Positions 25,134-33,889 of a stretch of 64,000 bases of DNA are shown in pieces (positions within the stretch are counted from its first letter, which is position 1; each line of letters opens with the position of its first letter). The position numbers and the translations under genes are program-made. The DNA lies in contig NZ_VDFY01000230.1 in the NCBI RefSeq assembly GCF_006228125.1, positions 32,833 to 96,832 on the forward strand, in the 5' to 3' direction. The notes under the pieces were generated by a model that was given only the letters and a program-made list of their open reading frames with translations, was not told the DNA's origin and searched no databases. The stretch comes from Micromonospora orduensis (lineage in GTDB: Bacteria; Actinomycetota; Actinomycetes; Mycobacteriales; Micromonosporaceae).

Positions 25134-25280
25134 TTAGGAAACCGATGCTCTATCCCCTGAGCTACGAGGGCGCGAGGGCCTAGTCTAGCGACCTGGGGGT
25201 TCACCTGGGGTGGCAGGGAGTGGCCCACGTTCACCCACGTCACCCGGACCCCTGTTCGCCCAGCCCAGGACCACAGCCCG
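25134..25280. repeat. Right copy of the tRNA-Arg 5' half and its upstream flank
   Basis: It begins TTAGGAAAC, the same anticodon-loop core as the other two sites, and continues through the tRNA 5' half with one change (ACGAGGG for ACGGGGG) that would break an acceptor pair, then about 108 bp of flank. There is no 3' half, so it is not a functional tRNA. Confidence 0.85.
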
Positions 25281-25365
25281 AGTCTCCATGTGACTCCGGT
25301 TGATCTTGGCGGGCAGGGTGGATCGGCCGACGGGACTCGGTCGCGTCGGCGGAGAGCGGTCGGAT

Positions 25366-26520
25366 TCAGGCTGCGGCGCGAATGGCTAACGCTGGCCGGA
25401 CGAAGGTCTTGCGGTCACGGACAAGCGCCCAGAGGACATCGACGCGTCGTCGGGCGAGGGCGAGTATGGCTTGGCGGTGGTTCTTTCCTTCGGCGCGTTT
25501 CTTCTCGTAGTAGGCGCGCGATGTTGGGCATTCTCTGGCGGCGGTAAACGCGGCCATCCACAGAATGTGGCGCAACCTTCGGTGATAGCGGCGAGGCTGC
25601 CGATGGTTCCCGGAAACCGTGCCGGAGTCGCGGGAAACAGGTGCCAACCCCGCGTGCGCGGCCAGTTTCGCGGGGCTGTCGTACTCGGTCATGCCGGCGG
25701 TGTGCACCAGCAGTTCGGCAGTGAGCAGGGGTCCCATGCCGGGCATGCTGCTGATGATCGGCGCGAGGGAGTGCTGGTCGAGCTGCTCGGCGATGAGGTC
25801 GTCGACAGCGGCGATGCGTTGTTCGATGGCGAGGATCTCGGTGGCCATCTGCCCGACGACCACGGCGGCGGCACGTTGGCCGGGCAGGGTGACGGTCTGA
25901 TGCCGGGCGGCGGCGACCATCGCCTCGGCGACCTGGACGGCGTTCTTGACGTGCCCGCGGCGGAGCAGGGTGGTGATCTGGTCGACGCCGGCGTGCCGGA
26001 TCGCCGCCGGTGTCTGCCAGCAGGCCAGGACCAGCATCGGGGCTTTGCGGTTGAGTTCCACTGCTCGCTCCAGTGCCGGACTGATTCCGGTCAGTAGTTC
26101 CTGCAACCGGAACAGGGTCGCGACACGCTGACCGACGAGGTCCGCGCGGTACCCGGTCAGCACGGTCAACTCGGCGAGGAGCCGGTCGGAGGGTTCCAGG
26201 ATCGGGATGTCGGGGCGCATACGGATGGTCTGTGCGATGACGACCGCGTCGCGGGCGTCGGTCTTGTTCTCTCCGGCGAACGCGGCGGCCATGTGGAACG
26301 CGACGGTGCCGGAGACGTAGCGGACTTGGACCTGGCGCCGCCACAGCAGGGTCAGCAGCAGCGCCGACAGGCCGGTGGTGACGTCGACCGCCCAGCACAC
26401 CGGACGGCCGTGGGTCGAGACCTCGGCCATGACGGTGAGCAGGCGGCGGGGGCATCTCCTCCCGTGAGCCAAGCGATCTCGACGAAACACACGCAGCCAT
26501 ACCCACCGCCTCCTGGGCAT
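25366..26520 (-). pseudogene. IS110-family transposase, N-terminus degraded
   Basis: The body is a good IS110 enzyme: GRPVCWAVDVTTGLSALLLT, ENKTDARDAVVIAQ (D-x-x-D of the DEDD site), then the Transposase_20 domain with SMPGMGPLLTAELLVHTAGM and AKLAAHAGLAPVSRDSG, ending EGKNHRQAILALARRRVDVL. The first 30 residues of the frame are an Arg-rich stretch in place of the usual GIDxxK...H start carrying the first catalytic Asp; about 35 residues of homology are missing. It is probably inactive. It lies about 85 bp beyond the tRNA-half repeat. Confidence 0.75.
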
Positions 26521-26971
26521 CAGGGTCTACGGCCGCCAGGGCCGCGCCCGTTCAACTCAGCGCGCTCGCGCGGCGAGAAGTGGGTGGCACCTCGAAGCTC
26601 AGCCATGACCACGGCGGAACACACTTCAGCCATCCCCACTCCCGGCCCCGCGGGCACGGCGCCCCCGAGCCTGCCGCTGTCGCCGGCCGGCACCCCGGAC
26701 AGGATGTGCGAGGAACTGGATCAAGGGTCTGGCAGCGGCGGCGTCGTGATGATCAGCACGTCTGGCCGACTCTTCTCTTACGGGAGGGTAGGTTCGGTGC
26801 CGGTGGGCCCGAGTGTGGCCGGGCGACTCCTGTGGCGGTTCTGACGAGTCCGGGCGATGAGGCCCGCAGACCGTCCAGGCCGATTGTTGCTGATCTGTGA
26901 GCATTTGCTTCCCCCGTGGTCCGGGGCGGGAGCTGTGCGCGTCCGCGAGGCGCCCGAGTGGAAATGGCTGT
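26521..26971. other. Intergenic region upstream of the SulP transporter
   Basis: About 450 bp. No gene is supported; overlapping frames on both strands lack protein-like patterns. The sulP promoter should lie here. Confidence 0.4.
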
Positions 26972-28471
26972 ATGTCTTCTGTGCTGTCCGCGGCCGTCCG
27001 GCCGCGCCTGTCCCGTCCGTCCTGGCTGTCGCCGAAGGTGTTCCGCACCGAGGTCCTCGCCGGCCTGGTCGTCGCCCTCGCGTTGATCCCGGAGGCGATC
27101 TCCTTTTCGATCCTGGCGGGGGTCGACCCTCGGGTGGGACTGTTCGCCTCGTTCACCATGGCGGTCACGATCGCGATCTGCGGCGGCCGGCCCGCGATGA
27201 TCTCCGCCGCGACCGGCGCCATCGCCCTGGTGGTGGCGCCGCTCGCGAAGGGGTACGGACTCGATTATCTGATCGCGGCGGTGATCCTCGGCGGCGCGAT
27301 CCAGGTCCTGCTCGCGGTGCTCGGGGTGGCGAAGCTGATGCGGTTCATCCCGCGCAGTGTCATGGTCGGCTTCGTCAACGCCCTCGCGATTCTGATCTTC
27401 GCCGCCCAGGTCCCGCACCTGCTCGGCGTGCCGTGGCTGGTCTACCCGCTGGTCGCCGTCGCCCTCGCGATCATGGTTGGACTACCCCGACTCACCCGCG
27501 CGGTTCCGGCGCCGCTGGTCGCGATCGTGGCGTTGACCGCGGTCACCGTCTTCGCGAGCGTGGCGGTGCCGACCGTGGGTGACGAGGGCGCGCTGCCGGA
27601 CAGTCTGCCCACTCTCGGCCTGCCGCAGATTCCGTGGACCCTGGACACCCTCACCCTGATCGCCCCCTATGCCCTGGGGATCGCGCTGGTCGGGCTGATG
27701 GAGTCGCTGATGACCGCCAAGCTGGTCGACGACATCACCGACACCCCGTCCAGCAAGACCCGCGAGTCCTGGGGCCAGGGGGTGGCCAACATCGTCACCG
27801 GGTTCTTCGGCGGGATGGGCGGCTGCGCCATGATCGGCCAGACGATGATCAACGTGAAGGCGTCCGGTGCCCGCACCCGGCTGTCGACGTTCCTGGCCGG
27901 CGTGTTCCTGCTGATCCTGGTCGTGGCGCTCGGCGACGTGGTCGCGGTGATCCCGATGGCCGCGCTGGTCGCCGTGATGATCATCGTGGCGGTGTCGACG
28001 TTCGACTGGCACTCCGTCGCCCCGGCCACGCTCAAGCGGATGCCGTACGGCGAGACGATCGTCATGCTCGCCACCGTGGGCACCACCCTGGCCACGCACA
28101 ACCTGGCCGTCGGCGTCGTCGTCGGGGTGCTCACCGCCATGGTGATCTTCGCCCGGCGGGTCGCCCACCTGGTCGAGGTCACCAGCGTCCTGGACCCCGA
28201 CGGCGGCACCCGCATCTACTCCGTGCACGGGGAGTTGTTCTTCGCCTCCAGCAACGATCTCGTCGGGCAGTTCGACTACGCGACCGACCCGGACAACGTG
28301 GTCATCGACATGACCCACGCCCACGTGTGGGACGCCTCCTCCGTCGCCGCCCTCGACGCCATCACCACCAAGTACGCCAGCCGGGGCAAAACCGTCGAGA
28401 TCATCGAACTCAACAAGCCCAGCGCCCGCATCCACGACACCCTCGCCGGGCAACTCGGCGTCGGCCACTGA
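26972..28471 (+). CDS. SulP-family anion transporter with STAS domain
   Basis: 499 residues from ATG 26972. It has the SulP membrane core of about 12 helices, including GLVVALALIPEAISFSILAG near the start, SVMVGFVNALAILIFAAQVP, and GFFGGMGGCAMIGQTMINVK, the conserved SulP motif. A C-terminal STAS domain begins around residue 400 (RIYSVHGELFFASSNDLVGQ; VVIDMTHAHVWDASSVAALD). The family carries sulfate, bicarbonate or dicarboxylates; the substrate here is unknown. Its stop overlaps the MerR start by one base (TGATG), so the two are translated together. Confidence 0.9.
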   Translation: MSSVLSAAVRPRLSRPSWLSPKVFRTEVLAGLVVALALIPEAISFSILAGVDPRVGLFASFTMAVTIAICGGRPAMISAATGAIALVVAPLAKGYGLDYLIAAVILGGAIQVLLAVLGVAKLMRFIPRSVMVGFVNALAILIFAAQVPHLLGVPWLVYPLVAVALAIMVGLPRLTRAVPAPLVAIVALTAVTVFASVAVPTVGDEGALPDSLPTLGLPQIPWTLDTLTLIAPYALGIALVGLMESLMTAKLVDDITDTPSSKTRESWGQGVANIVTGFFGGMGGCAMIGQTMINVKASGARTRLSTFLAGVFLLILVVALGDVVAVIPMAALVAVMIIVAVSTFDWHSVAPATLKRMPYGETIVMLATVGTTLATHNLAVGVVVGVLTAMVIFARRVAHLVEVTSVLDPDGGTRIYSVHGELFFASSNDLVGQFDYATDPDNVVIDMTHAHVWDASSVAALDAITTKYASRGKTVEIIELNKPSARIHDTLAGQLGVGH

Positions 28472-28926
28472 TGGCCGCCGCCACCAGCCGCGACACCGGG
28501 CCGGAGCAGCACGCCTCCGGCCCGGCCACCGGCCGCCTCATGCAGATCGGCGAAGCCGCCGAACGGGTCGGACTCAGCATCCGCACCATCCGCCACTACG
28601 AAGAAGCCGGCCTGACCGTGCCCTCCGCCCGCAGCGAGGGCGGCTTCCGCCTCTACACCGAACCCGACCTCGACCGCCTCGCCGTCGTCAAACGCATGAA
28701 GCCCCTCGGGTTCACCCTCGACGAGATGCGTGACCTGCTCGCCGTCCTCGACGCCCTCGACACCGCCACCGGCACCGACCGCGCCGAACTGCTCGACCGA
28801 CTCGGCATGTTCCACACCGCCGCCACCACCCGCGTCACCGCCCTGCGCGACCAACTCGCCATGGCCGAAGGCTTCGCCGACACCCTCCGCGGCAAACTCG
28901 ACCACCACGGCGGCCCGGCGGGCTGA
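28471..28926 (+). CDS. MerR-family regulator coupled to the SulP gene
   Basis: 151 residues. The HTH and wing read MQIGEAAERVGLSIRTIRHY and EEAGLTVPSARSEGGFRLYT, a classic MerR N-terminus preceded by a 23-residue extension. The dimer helix follows; there are no paired C-terminal cysteines, so it is not a metal sensor of the usual type. ATG 28471 overlaps the sulP stop, and it probably controls that operon in response to an unknown ligand. Confidence 0.85.
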   Translation: MAAATSRDTGPEQHASGPATGRLMQIGEAAERVGLSIRTIRHYEEAGLTVPSARSEGGFRLYTEPDLDRLAVVKRMKPLGFTLDEMRDLLAVLDALDTATGTDRAELLDRLGMFHTAATTRVTALRDQLAMAEGFADTLRGKLDHHGGPAG

Positions 28927-28974
28927 CCACCGCCCCGGCCGACCACTCCTGAGCCGCGGTCCCGCGGTTCGGGG

Positions 28975-29400
28975 TCATCGGTCGGCGTCGGCGACCGTGC
29001 TGAGGCCGGGGTGGGCGGCGGTACGTGTCATGACCGCAATCAGCACGGTCGCCACCGCTACGTGCAGGGCACCGAGGATGACCCGGGTCGCGACGTCCAT
29101 ACCGGAGGTCGCGAGCGGCGCGAAGGACACCAGCAGGACCCCGAGCGCGGTGATTGTCCAGACGAGCCGGGCGGACCGGGGCAGCACCCGCTCCAAGAGT
29201 GCGAGCAGCGCCCAGCCGGCCAGGGCGGCGGCAAGAGCGACGATCACGACGGGAGCGAGACCGATCTCCAGTCTTTCCCGCCCGGGTGGCCCACCGGTGA
29301 CGGTGAGGCGGTGCCCCAGCAGCGGGACGGCAACCATCCAGAGGGCGGCGGCCACGCCAACGGCCCCGACAACACCCCAGATCCGGCGGCTGCGGTTCAT
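28975..29400 (-). CDS. DUF6069-like four-helix membrane protein
   Basis: 141 residues with four predicted membrane helices: IWGVVGAVGVAAALWMVAVP, APVVIVALAAALAGWALLAL, LVWTITALGVLLVSFAPLAT and VILGALHVAVATVLIAVM. This layout, and GWALLALLERVLPRSARLVW between helices 2 and 3, match the DUF6069 family. ATG 29400 overlaps the stop of the decayed TetR gene (ATGA), so it was once the second gene of a regulator-membrane protein pair. The function is unknown. Confidence 0.75.
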   Translation of the reverse strand: MNRSRRIWGVVGAVGVAAALWMVAVPLLGHRLTVTGGPPGRERLEIGLAPVVIVALAAALAGWALLALLERVLPRSARLVWTITALGVLLVSFAPLATSGMDVATRVILGALHVAVATVLIAVMTRTAAHPGLSTVADADR

Positions 29401-29536
29401 GTGGCAGCCGACGCCGGACCCACCACACCGTGCAGGAACACGTCAACCAGCGTCTCGACCGGAGTCTCCGCACTGCCGTGCCCTCCTCGACGGCCCAGGA
29501 GGATGCCGACGGCGAGCTGCTCGACCGGCAGTCGCA
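29397..29536 (-). pseudogene. 3' remnant of a TetR-type regulator gene
   Basis: On the minus strand the last 45 codons before the TGA read RLPVEQLAVGILLGRRGGHG then VETLVDVFLHGVVGPASAAT, a typical TetR C-terminus. The frame runs into IS21-type sequence at about 29537, and the DNA-binding part is absent from the other side of the IS remnant. It would have regulated the coupled membrane protein gene at 28975. Confidence 0.55.
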
Positions 29537-30204
29537 GCGCGATCGTCTACGACCGGACGAAAACGGTCGTGCGCCGGCACGTCGCCCCCGGACAGGCGGT
29601 GCCACTGCACCCGGAGGCGGTGGCGTTCGCCGGGCACTACGACTTCGACATCGACGTCCTCGCCGCCTACCGCCCCACCGGCAAGGGCCGGGTCGAGCGG
29701 CAGGTCACCATCGTCCGCGACCACGTCCTGGCCGGCCGGGGCTTCTCCTCCCTCGCCGACCTGGATGCCGCCTTCATGGCGTGGGTGCCGATGCGCCGGG
29801 CTCGGACCCACCGCACCCATGGCGAGGTCATCGGCGTCCGCGCCGCCCGCGACCACGCCGCCCTGCGGCCGTTGCCGGCTCGGCCATATGTGGTCGCCGT
29901 CCGGCATCTGCGGCATGTCGGCAAGGACTGCCTGGTCGCCTACGACGCGAACCTCTACTCCGTCCCCGCCCGCAGGGCCCGGCACCGGCAACTGGTCGAG
30001 GTCCGGGCCTCGACCACCACCGGCGACACCCCACCCCAGCGCACCCGCCCCGCACCCGGCGGCGGTCCGCTGCAGGCGCTGCTGAACCGGGCCGCCGCGG
30101 CTCAGGTCGTCGTCGACCGGCGGCCGCTGTCGGTCTATGACCAGATCGCCGGCACCGCACCGTTCACCACCGCATGCAGCTATCCGAAGGGCCCGACCTC
30201 GTGA
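29537..30204 (+). pseudogene. IS21-family istA transposase, C-terminal remnant
   Basis: Begins at about VYDRTKTVVRRHVAPG and continues YRPTGKGRVERQVTIVRDHV (third catalytic Glu region), MAWVPMRRARTHRTHGEVIG and a Mu-transposase-like C-terminal domain (DANLYSVPARRARHRQLVEV). The HTH and the two catalytic Asp residues are missing. Its stop overlaps the istB start (GTGA), as in intact IS21 elements. Confidence 0.8.
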
Positions 30205-30972
30205 GTGACCTCGTCGCCGACCGCATCCGGGCAACCGCCACCCGCCTCGGCCTGCCGCACTTGGCCCGCACCCTGGCGGACCTCACTGCCCGCGCCGACA
30301 CCGAGGCTATGGGCTACCTGGACTTCCTCGACCTGGTCCTCGAAGAAGAGCAGGCCGTCCGCGACGAGCGTCGCTTCCGCTCAGCGTTGCGCCTGTCGAA
30401 GCTGCCGCATCACAAGACCCTCGAGGAATACGACTTCGCCTTCCAACCTGAGCTGGACCCGCGCAAGATCCGAGACCTGGCCACCCTCGCGTTCGTGCAG
30501 GCCAAAGCCAAACGTCGCCCTGCTCGGCCCACCCGGCGTCGGCGAGACCCACATCGCCGTCGCCCTCGCGGTCGCCGCCTGCCGAGCCGGGTTCACCGTC
30601 TACTTCACCAGCCTCGACGACATGGTCCGCCACCTCACCGCCGCCGACGACATCGGACGCCTGGCCCGCAAGCTGCACACCTACCTACGCCCCAACGTCC
30701 TGGTCATCGACGAGGTCGGCTACCAACCCCTCGAACGCGCCCAGGCCAACCTCGTCTTTCAGGTCATCTCCAAGCGATACGAGAAGGGCTCCACCCTGCT
30801 CACCTCGAACAAGAGCTTCGGCGAATGGGGCCAAGTCTTCGGCGACGAAGTCCTCGACACCGCCATCCTTGACCGCCTCCTGCACCACTGCGACGTCGTC
30901 GCCATCAACGGACCCAGCTACCGGCTCAAGAACCGCCTCACCGCCATCGACGGCCAAGCCAACGTCGCCTGA
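30201..30972 (+). pseudogene. istB ATPase with a frameshift and altered Walker A
   Basis: GTG 30201 gives MSDLVADRIRATATRLGLPH through DLATLAFVQAKA. An extra A at about 30510-30512 (GCCAAA for GCCAA) then shifts the frame. The other frame resumes NVALLGPPGVGETHIAVALA and runs to the end (LVIDEVGYQPLERAQANLVF; TAIDGQANVA). The Walker A lysine is Glu (GVGET for GVGKT), a second inactivating change. IS21 transposition from this copy is therefore lost. Confidence 0.85.
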
Positions 30973-31002
30973 CATCGATCCACTTATTCGCCATTCCACC
31001 AG

Positions 31003-31338
31003 CTACCCGGCCTCGCGCAGGCCACGCGCTTCGAGATGCTCCTCAATCCCCGCCGTCATTCGCGTGAACTCCGCAGCCAAGTCGACGCCGTATCGGTCAG
31101 CAAGAACCAAGACCGACCAGAGACAGTCAGCCAGCTCATGACCGAGCCGCTCACGAGCGTCAGTGATCTCACGGCGCCCGTCGACAGCCATCACGAGCTT
31201 CGCAAGATCCCCAACGTCACCGACAAACCCCAACGCAAGATCGCCGGTGCTCCACGCCCCACGACCCACCGCAACGTTGTGACGGTCATACAACTCAGCG
31301 ATCGCAACCGCTCTCAACCTCAAGCTCTCAAGATCCAT
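31003..31338 (-). CDS. MazG-like nucleotide pyrophosphohydrolase
   Basis: 111 residues, one all-helical MazG-like domain: AWSTGDLALGFVGDVGDLAK carries the E/D-x-x-D type metal ligands in variant form (DVGDLAKL), and ITDARERLGHELADCLWSVL supplies the second E...D pair. Relatives hydrolyse NTPs or modified nucleotides. The first E-x-x-E is D-x-x-D here, which should still bind Mg2+. The gene stands alone, convergent with the IS21 remnant. Confidence 0.75.
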   Translation of the reverse strand: MDLESLRLRAVAIAELYDRHNVAVGRGAWSTGDLALGFVGDVGDLAKLVMAVDGRREITDARERLGHELADCLWSVLVLADRYGVDLAAEFTRMTAGIEEHLEARGLREAG

Positions 31339-31508
31339 AACCGCAACCTACAGCGGCAGTTGCACCTGATCCCGTTCATTCGTACCTACCTGGACCCCTC
31401 AACCCGTACGCCGGCAGCGACTGACGGCGACGCCCGCCATAACCGGGGCGGGTCGCCGGTAACCATGGCGCAAGTAGGCCCGGCGTGATCGGGGTGATCA
31501 CGCGCGCG

Positions 31509-32798
31509 CTACTCCACGTCGGGTTCTGGCAGGGCGCGCAGCCCCGGAATGGGAGAAAAGACGATCCAAACCACGCCTAGAAGCGCACCAAAAACCGCAA
31601 TCCAAACAGCGGGCTCCAACCCTATCGTGGCTCCGAGAGCACCGCCGATCAGGGCTCCGATCGGACGGATGCCGTAGTTGACGGTACGTCTCGCGCCCTG
31701 CATGCGCGCCAACATCGACTTCGGCGTGGCGGCAGTCTGGACCGCCCCTGCATTGATGTCGAGCATCACGAGACCCATCCCGGAGACGAACTCGGCGGCG
31801 AACAGCATCGCCAGCACGACGAGATCAGGGCCAGTTGCAAAGGGTACCAGGATCAGCGGCGCGGGAAATATGATGTAAGCGGCCAGGAGCGTCGGGCCGA
31901 TACCGAACCGGCGGGTCACTCGCCCTGTGATGACGGCACCGAGCAGCCCTCCGGTGGCACCTAGACCGAGGACGATTCCGAGCGTTCCAGCGCCGACTTC
32001 CAGCTCGGTAGTGGCGTAGAGGATGAACAGTGCTTCGAACATGTAGTTGAAGAGGTTGAGCGTAGTGCTTGCCAAAAGAATGGACCGGAGAGTCATTGAG
32101 CGTGCGAGATACCGCAATCCGGCGATAGCGTTACTCAGCCCGCCCTTCTGGGTGGACGGCGAATGCTCGACTGCTTTGGTCCGGGCAAGCAGAAGTGCTG
32201 AGAAGAGATACGATGATGCGTCCACGACAACCGCGACCGGCGCGCTCAATAACTGCACGAGAATTCCGCCGACGCTGGGCCCGGCCACCGACGACACAGC
32301 TTGGGAGCCATTGATCAGGGCGCTTGCCTCGAGGTAGTCATCTCGGGCCACCAGCGCGACGAACAGGCTGCTGTAGGCGACCTGGAAAACCACCGACAGG
32401 GTGCCGACGGCAAACGCGACTGCATACAAGTGCGGCAAGGTCAGTGTATGCGTGAACCACAGCAACGGGACGGCAGCGAGTAAGAGCGCGCGGCCGACAT
32501 CGGCAGCGATCATGATACGGCGCTTGTGCGGGTAGCGATCCACCCACGCGCCGGCAATCACGGAGAACAGCAGGTTCGGGGCGAGCCCGGCGGCTGTCAG
32601 ATAACCCATCTGCGCCGGCCCGGCACCGGTGGCCAACACGGCAAGTAGTGGGATGGCCAAGGTGGACACCTGATCACCGAACAGCGACACCGCCTGAGCC
32701 GACCAGTAGCGACGGAACGCCGTCTGACGCATCAGCCTCGGTAGCCAGCGCTGGCGGCCAGGCCGGGTCGCATCCGGGATGGCGGTGAGGTCAGGCAC
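31509..32798 (-). CDS. MFS exporter (EntS-like, MFS_3)
   Basis: About 429 residues, 12 membrane helices, beginning RYWSAQAVSLFGDQVSTLAI, the usual first helix of MFS_3 exporters of siderophores and macrolides. Loop motif AWVDRYPHKRRIMIAADVGR (G-x-x-x-D-R-x-x-x-R-R) is conserved. I prefer GTG 32798, six bases after GGAAAGG, over ATG 32813. It lies at the edge of the NRPS cluster, with about 1.1 kb to the first biosynthetic gene, and is the best candidate for product export. Confidence 0.82.
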   Translation of the reverse strand: MPDLTAIPDATRPGRQRWLPRLMRQTAFRRYWSAQAVSLFGDQVSTLAIPLLAVLATGAGPAQMGYLTAAGLAPNLLFSVIAGAWVDRYPHKRRIMIAADVGRALLLAAVPLLWFTHTLTLPHLYAVAFAVGTLSVVFQVAYSSLFVALVARDDYLEASALINGSQAVSSVAGPSVGGILVQLLSAPVAVVVDASSYLFSALLLARTKAVEHSPSTQKGGLSNAIAGLRYLARSMTLRSILLASTTLNLFNYMFEALFILYATTELEVGAGTLGIVLGLGATGGLLGAVITGRVTRRFGIGPTLLAAYIIFPAPLILVPFATGPDLVVLAMLFAAEFVSGMGLVMLDINAGAVQTAATPKSMLARMQGARRTVNYGIRPIGALIGGALGATIGLEPAVWIAVFGALLGVVWIVFSPIPGLRALPEPDVE

Positions 32799-33889
32799 GG
32801 CATGCCTTTCCATCGCTGATGGTCGCCGCGATGCCCATGCTCACCCACTGCACAGGGCTGGCGCCAATGGACCGAGCGGTAGGGAGGTCGTGCCGAGTCA
32901 AGAAGTCTCCATCTCGCAATTTCCGTTGTCGACTAGGCCAACGTCGCCGAAGTGGCATGCAAGACATCGCTGCCGTTCCCCATTACCGCGTTCCATTCAA
33001 TCGGCTCGTCCCCCATGTGGCGATGCAGGCCTCGGCGTAGCTTGGCATCGAATGCGTCATTCCATTCGATGGCCACCGCGAGATCCGTTGCTGCGCGTCA
33101 ACGCCATGAGATCGCTCGACCAACCAGCCTTCGGCTTTCTGCTAACACCGAAAGGAAGGGGTCGAATCGCTCTCGCCATATTTGTGGCGGCATCGATATC
33201 AGCCCGATCCCCTTCCCCGAAGCAGGAACCCAAATGGACTCATCCACAGCGGATGCATATAAGCTTGAGGCTTGGTGAGATTAAGCTCACTGCGCGACCT
33301 CATGCGATGCTAACCCTCGAGGAAGCGAATAGCAACCACGGTCGATCGAGGCGTTGAGGCGTCACCGCGCCTTTCCGGCCGACGTTGCAGTTCACGCTGC
33401 TGGACACGGGCCTAAAGGATCGGTCAGCCCCATTTCTGCAGGTCGGTGGGTTGGGCGTCGGCGGCGGGCAGTGGTGTGACCCGATGGGCGGTCTCGCGGC
33501 CGGTTCCTGCCGTTGATGGTGCGGGTGATCCCGGTGGCTCTCCAGGGGATACCGGCTCCCACCGAGGGTTACGGGGTCCGCGACCAGGGTCAGGGCTTCG
33601 GGGAGTCCTCGGTGCTCTGCGGCGTGAAGATAGCCATGACCATCGTAAGGCTTCACTGGCTTGAGCTGCCTCCACAAGGGTCGTCCGCTGCACGACGCTC
33701 CCGTTCAACCGGGCCAAATCGGGAGAACGCAACAGCTCTGGTACTGCGTAGGGTTGGTCCGGCGTCTCGTCCCTCGAAGGCCCCCCGAACGCAGCCGGAC
33801 GGGTACTCTTCGGACGATCAGCACGACGGTGAGTGCGACCCGGGCGGGCGCAGTCACGTGCACCGGGCGGCATTGAGGAGCGGCGCATC
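32799..33889. other. Intergenic region at the left border of the NRPS cluster
   Basis: About 1.1 kb. Frames of up to about 190 codons exist but show no recognisable domain and mixed composition. A less GC-rich stretch at 33150-33280 probably holds promoters. The minus strand at 33424-33680 reads somewhat protein-like (KPVKPYDGHGYLHAAEHRGL) but has no start and no family I recognise; it may be a decayed gene. Confidence 0.4.

Noticed and set aside
25134..25171. Second tRNA-Arg gene
   Set aside because: Only the 5' half is present and one acceptor-stem base is changed.
32779..33357. 192-codon frame between the exporter and the stand-alone A domain
   Set aside because: Mixed composition, no recognisable domain, overlaps the exporter start.
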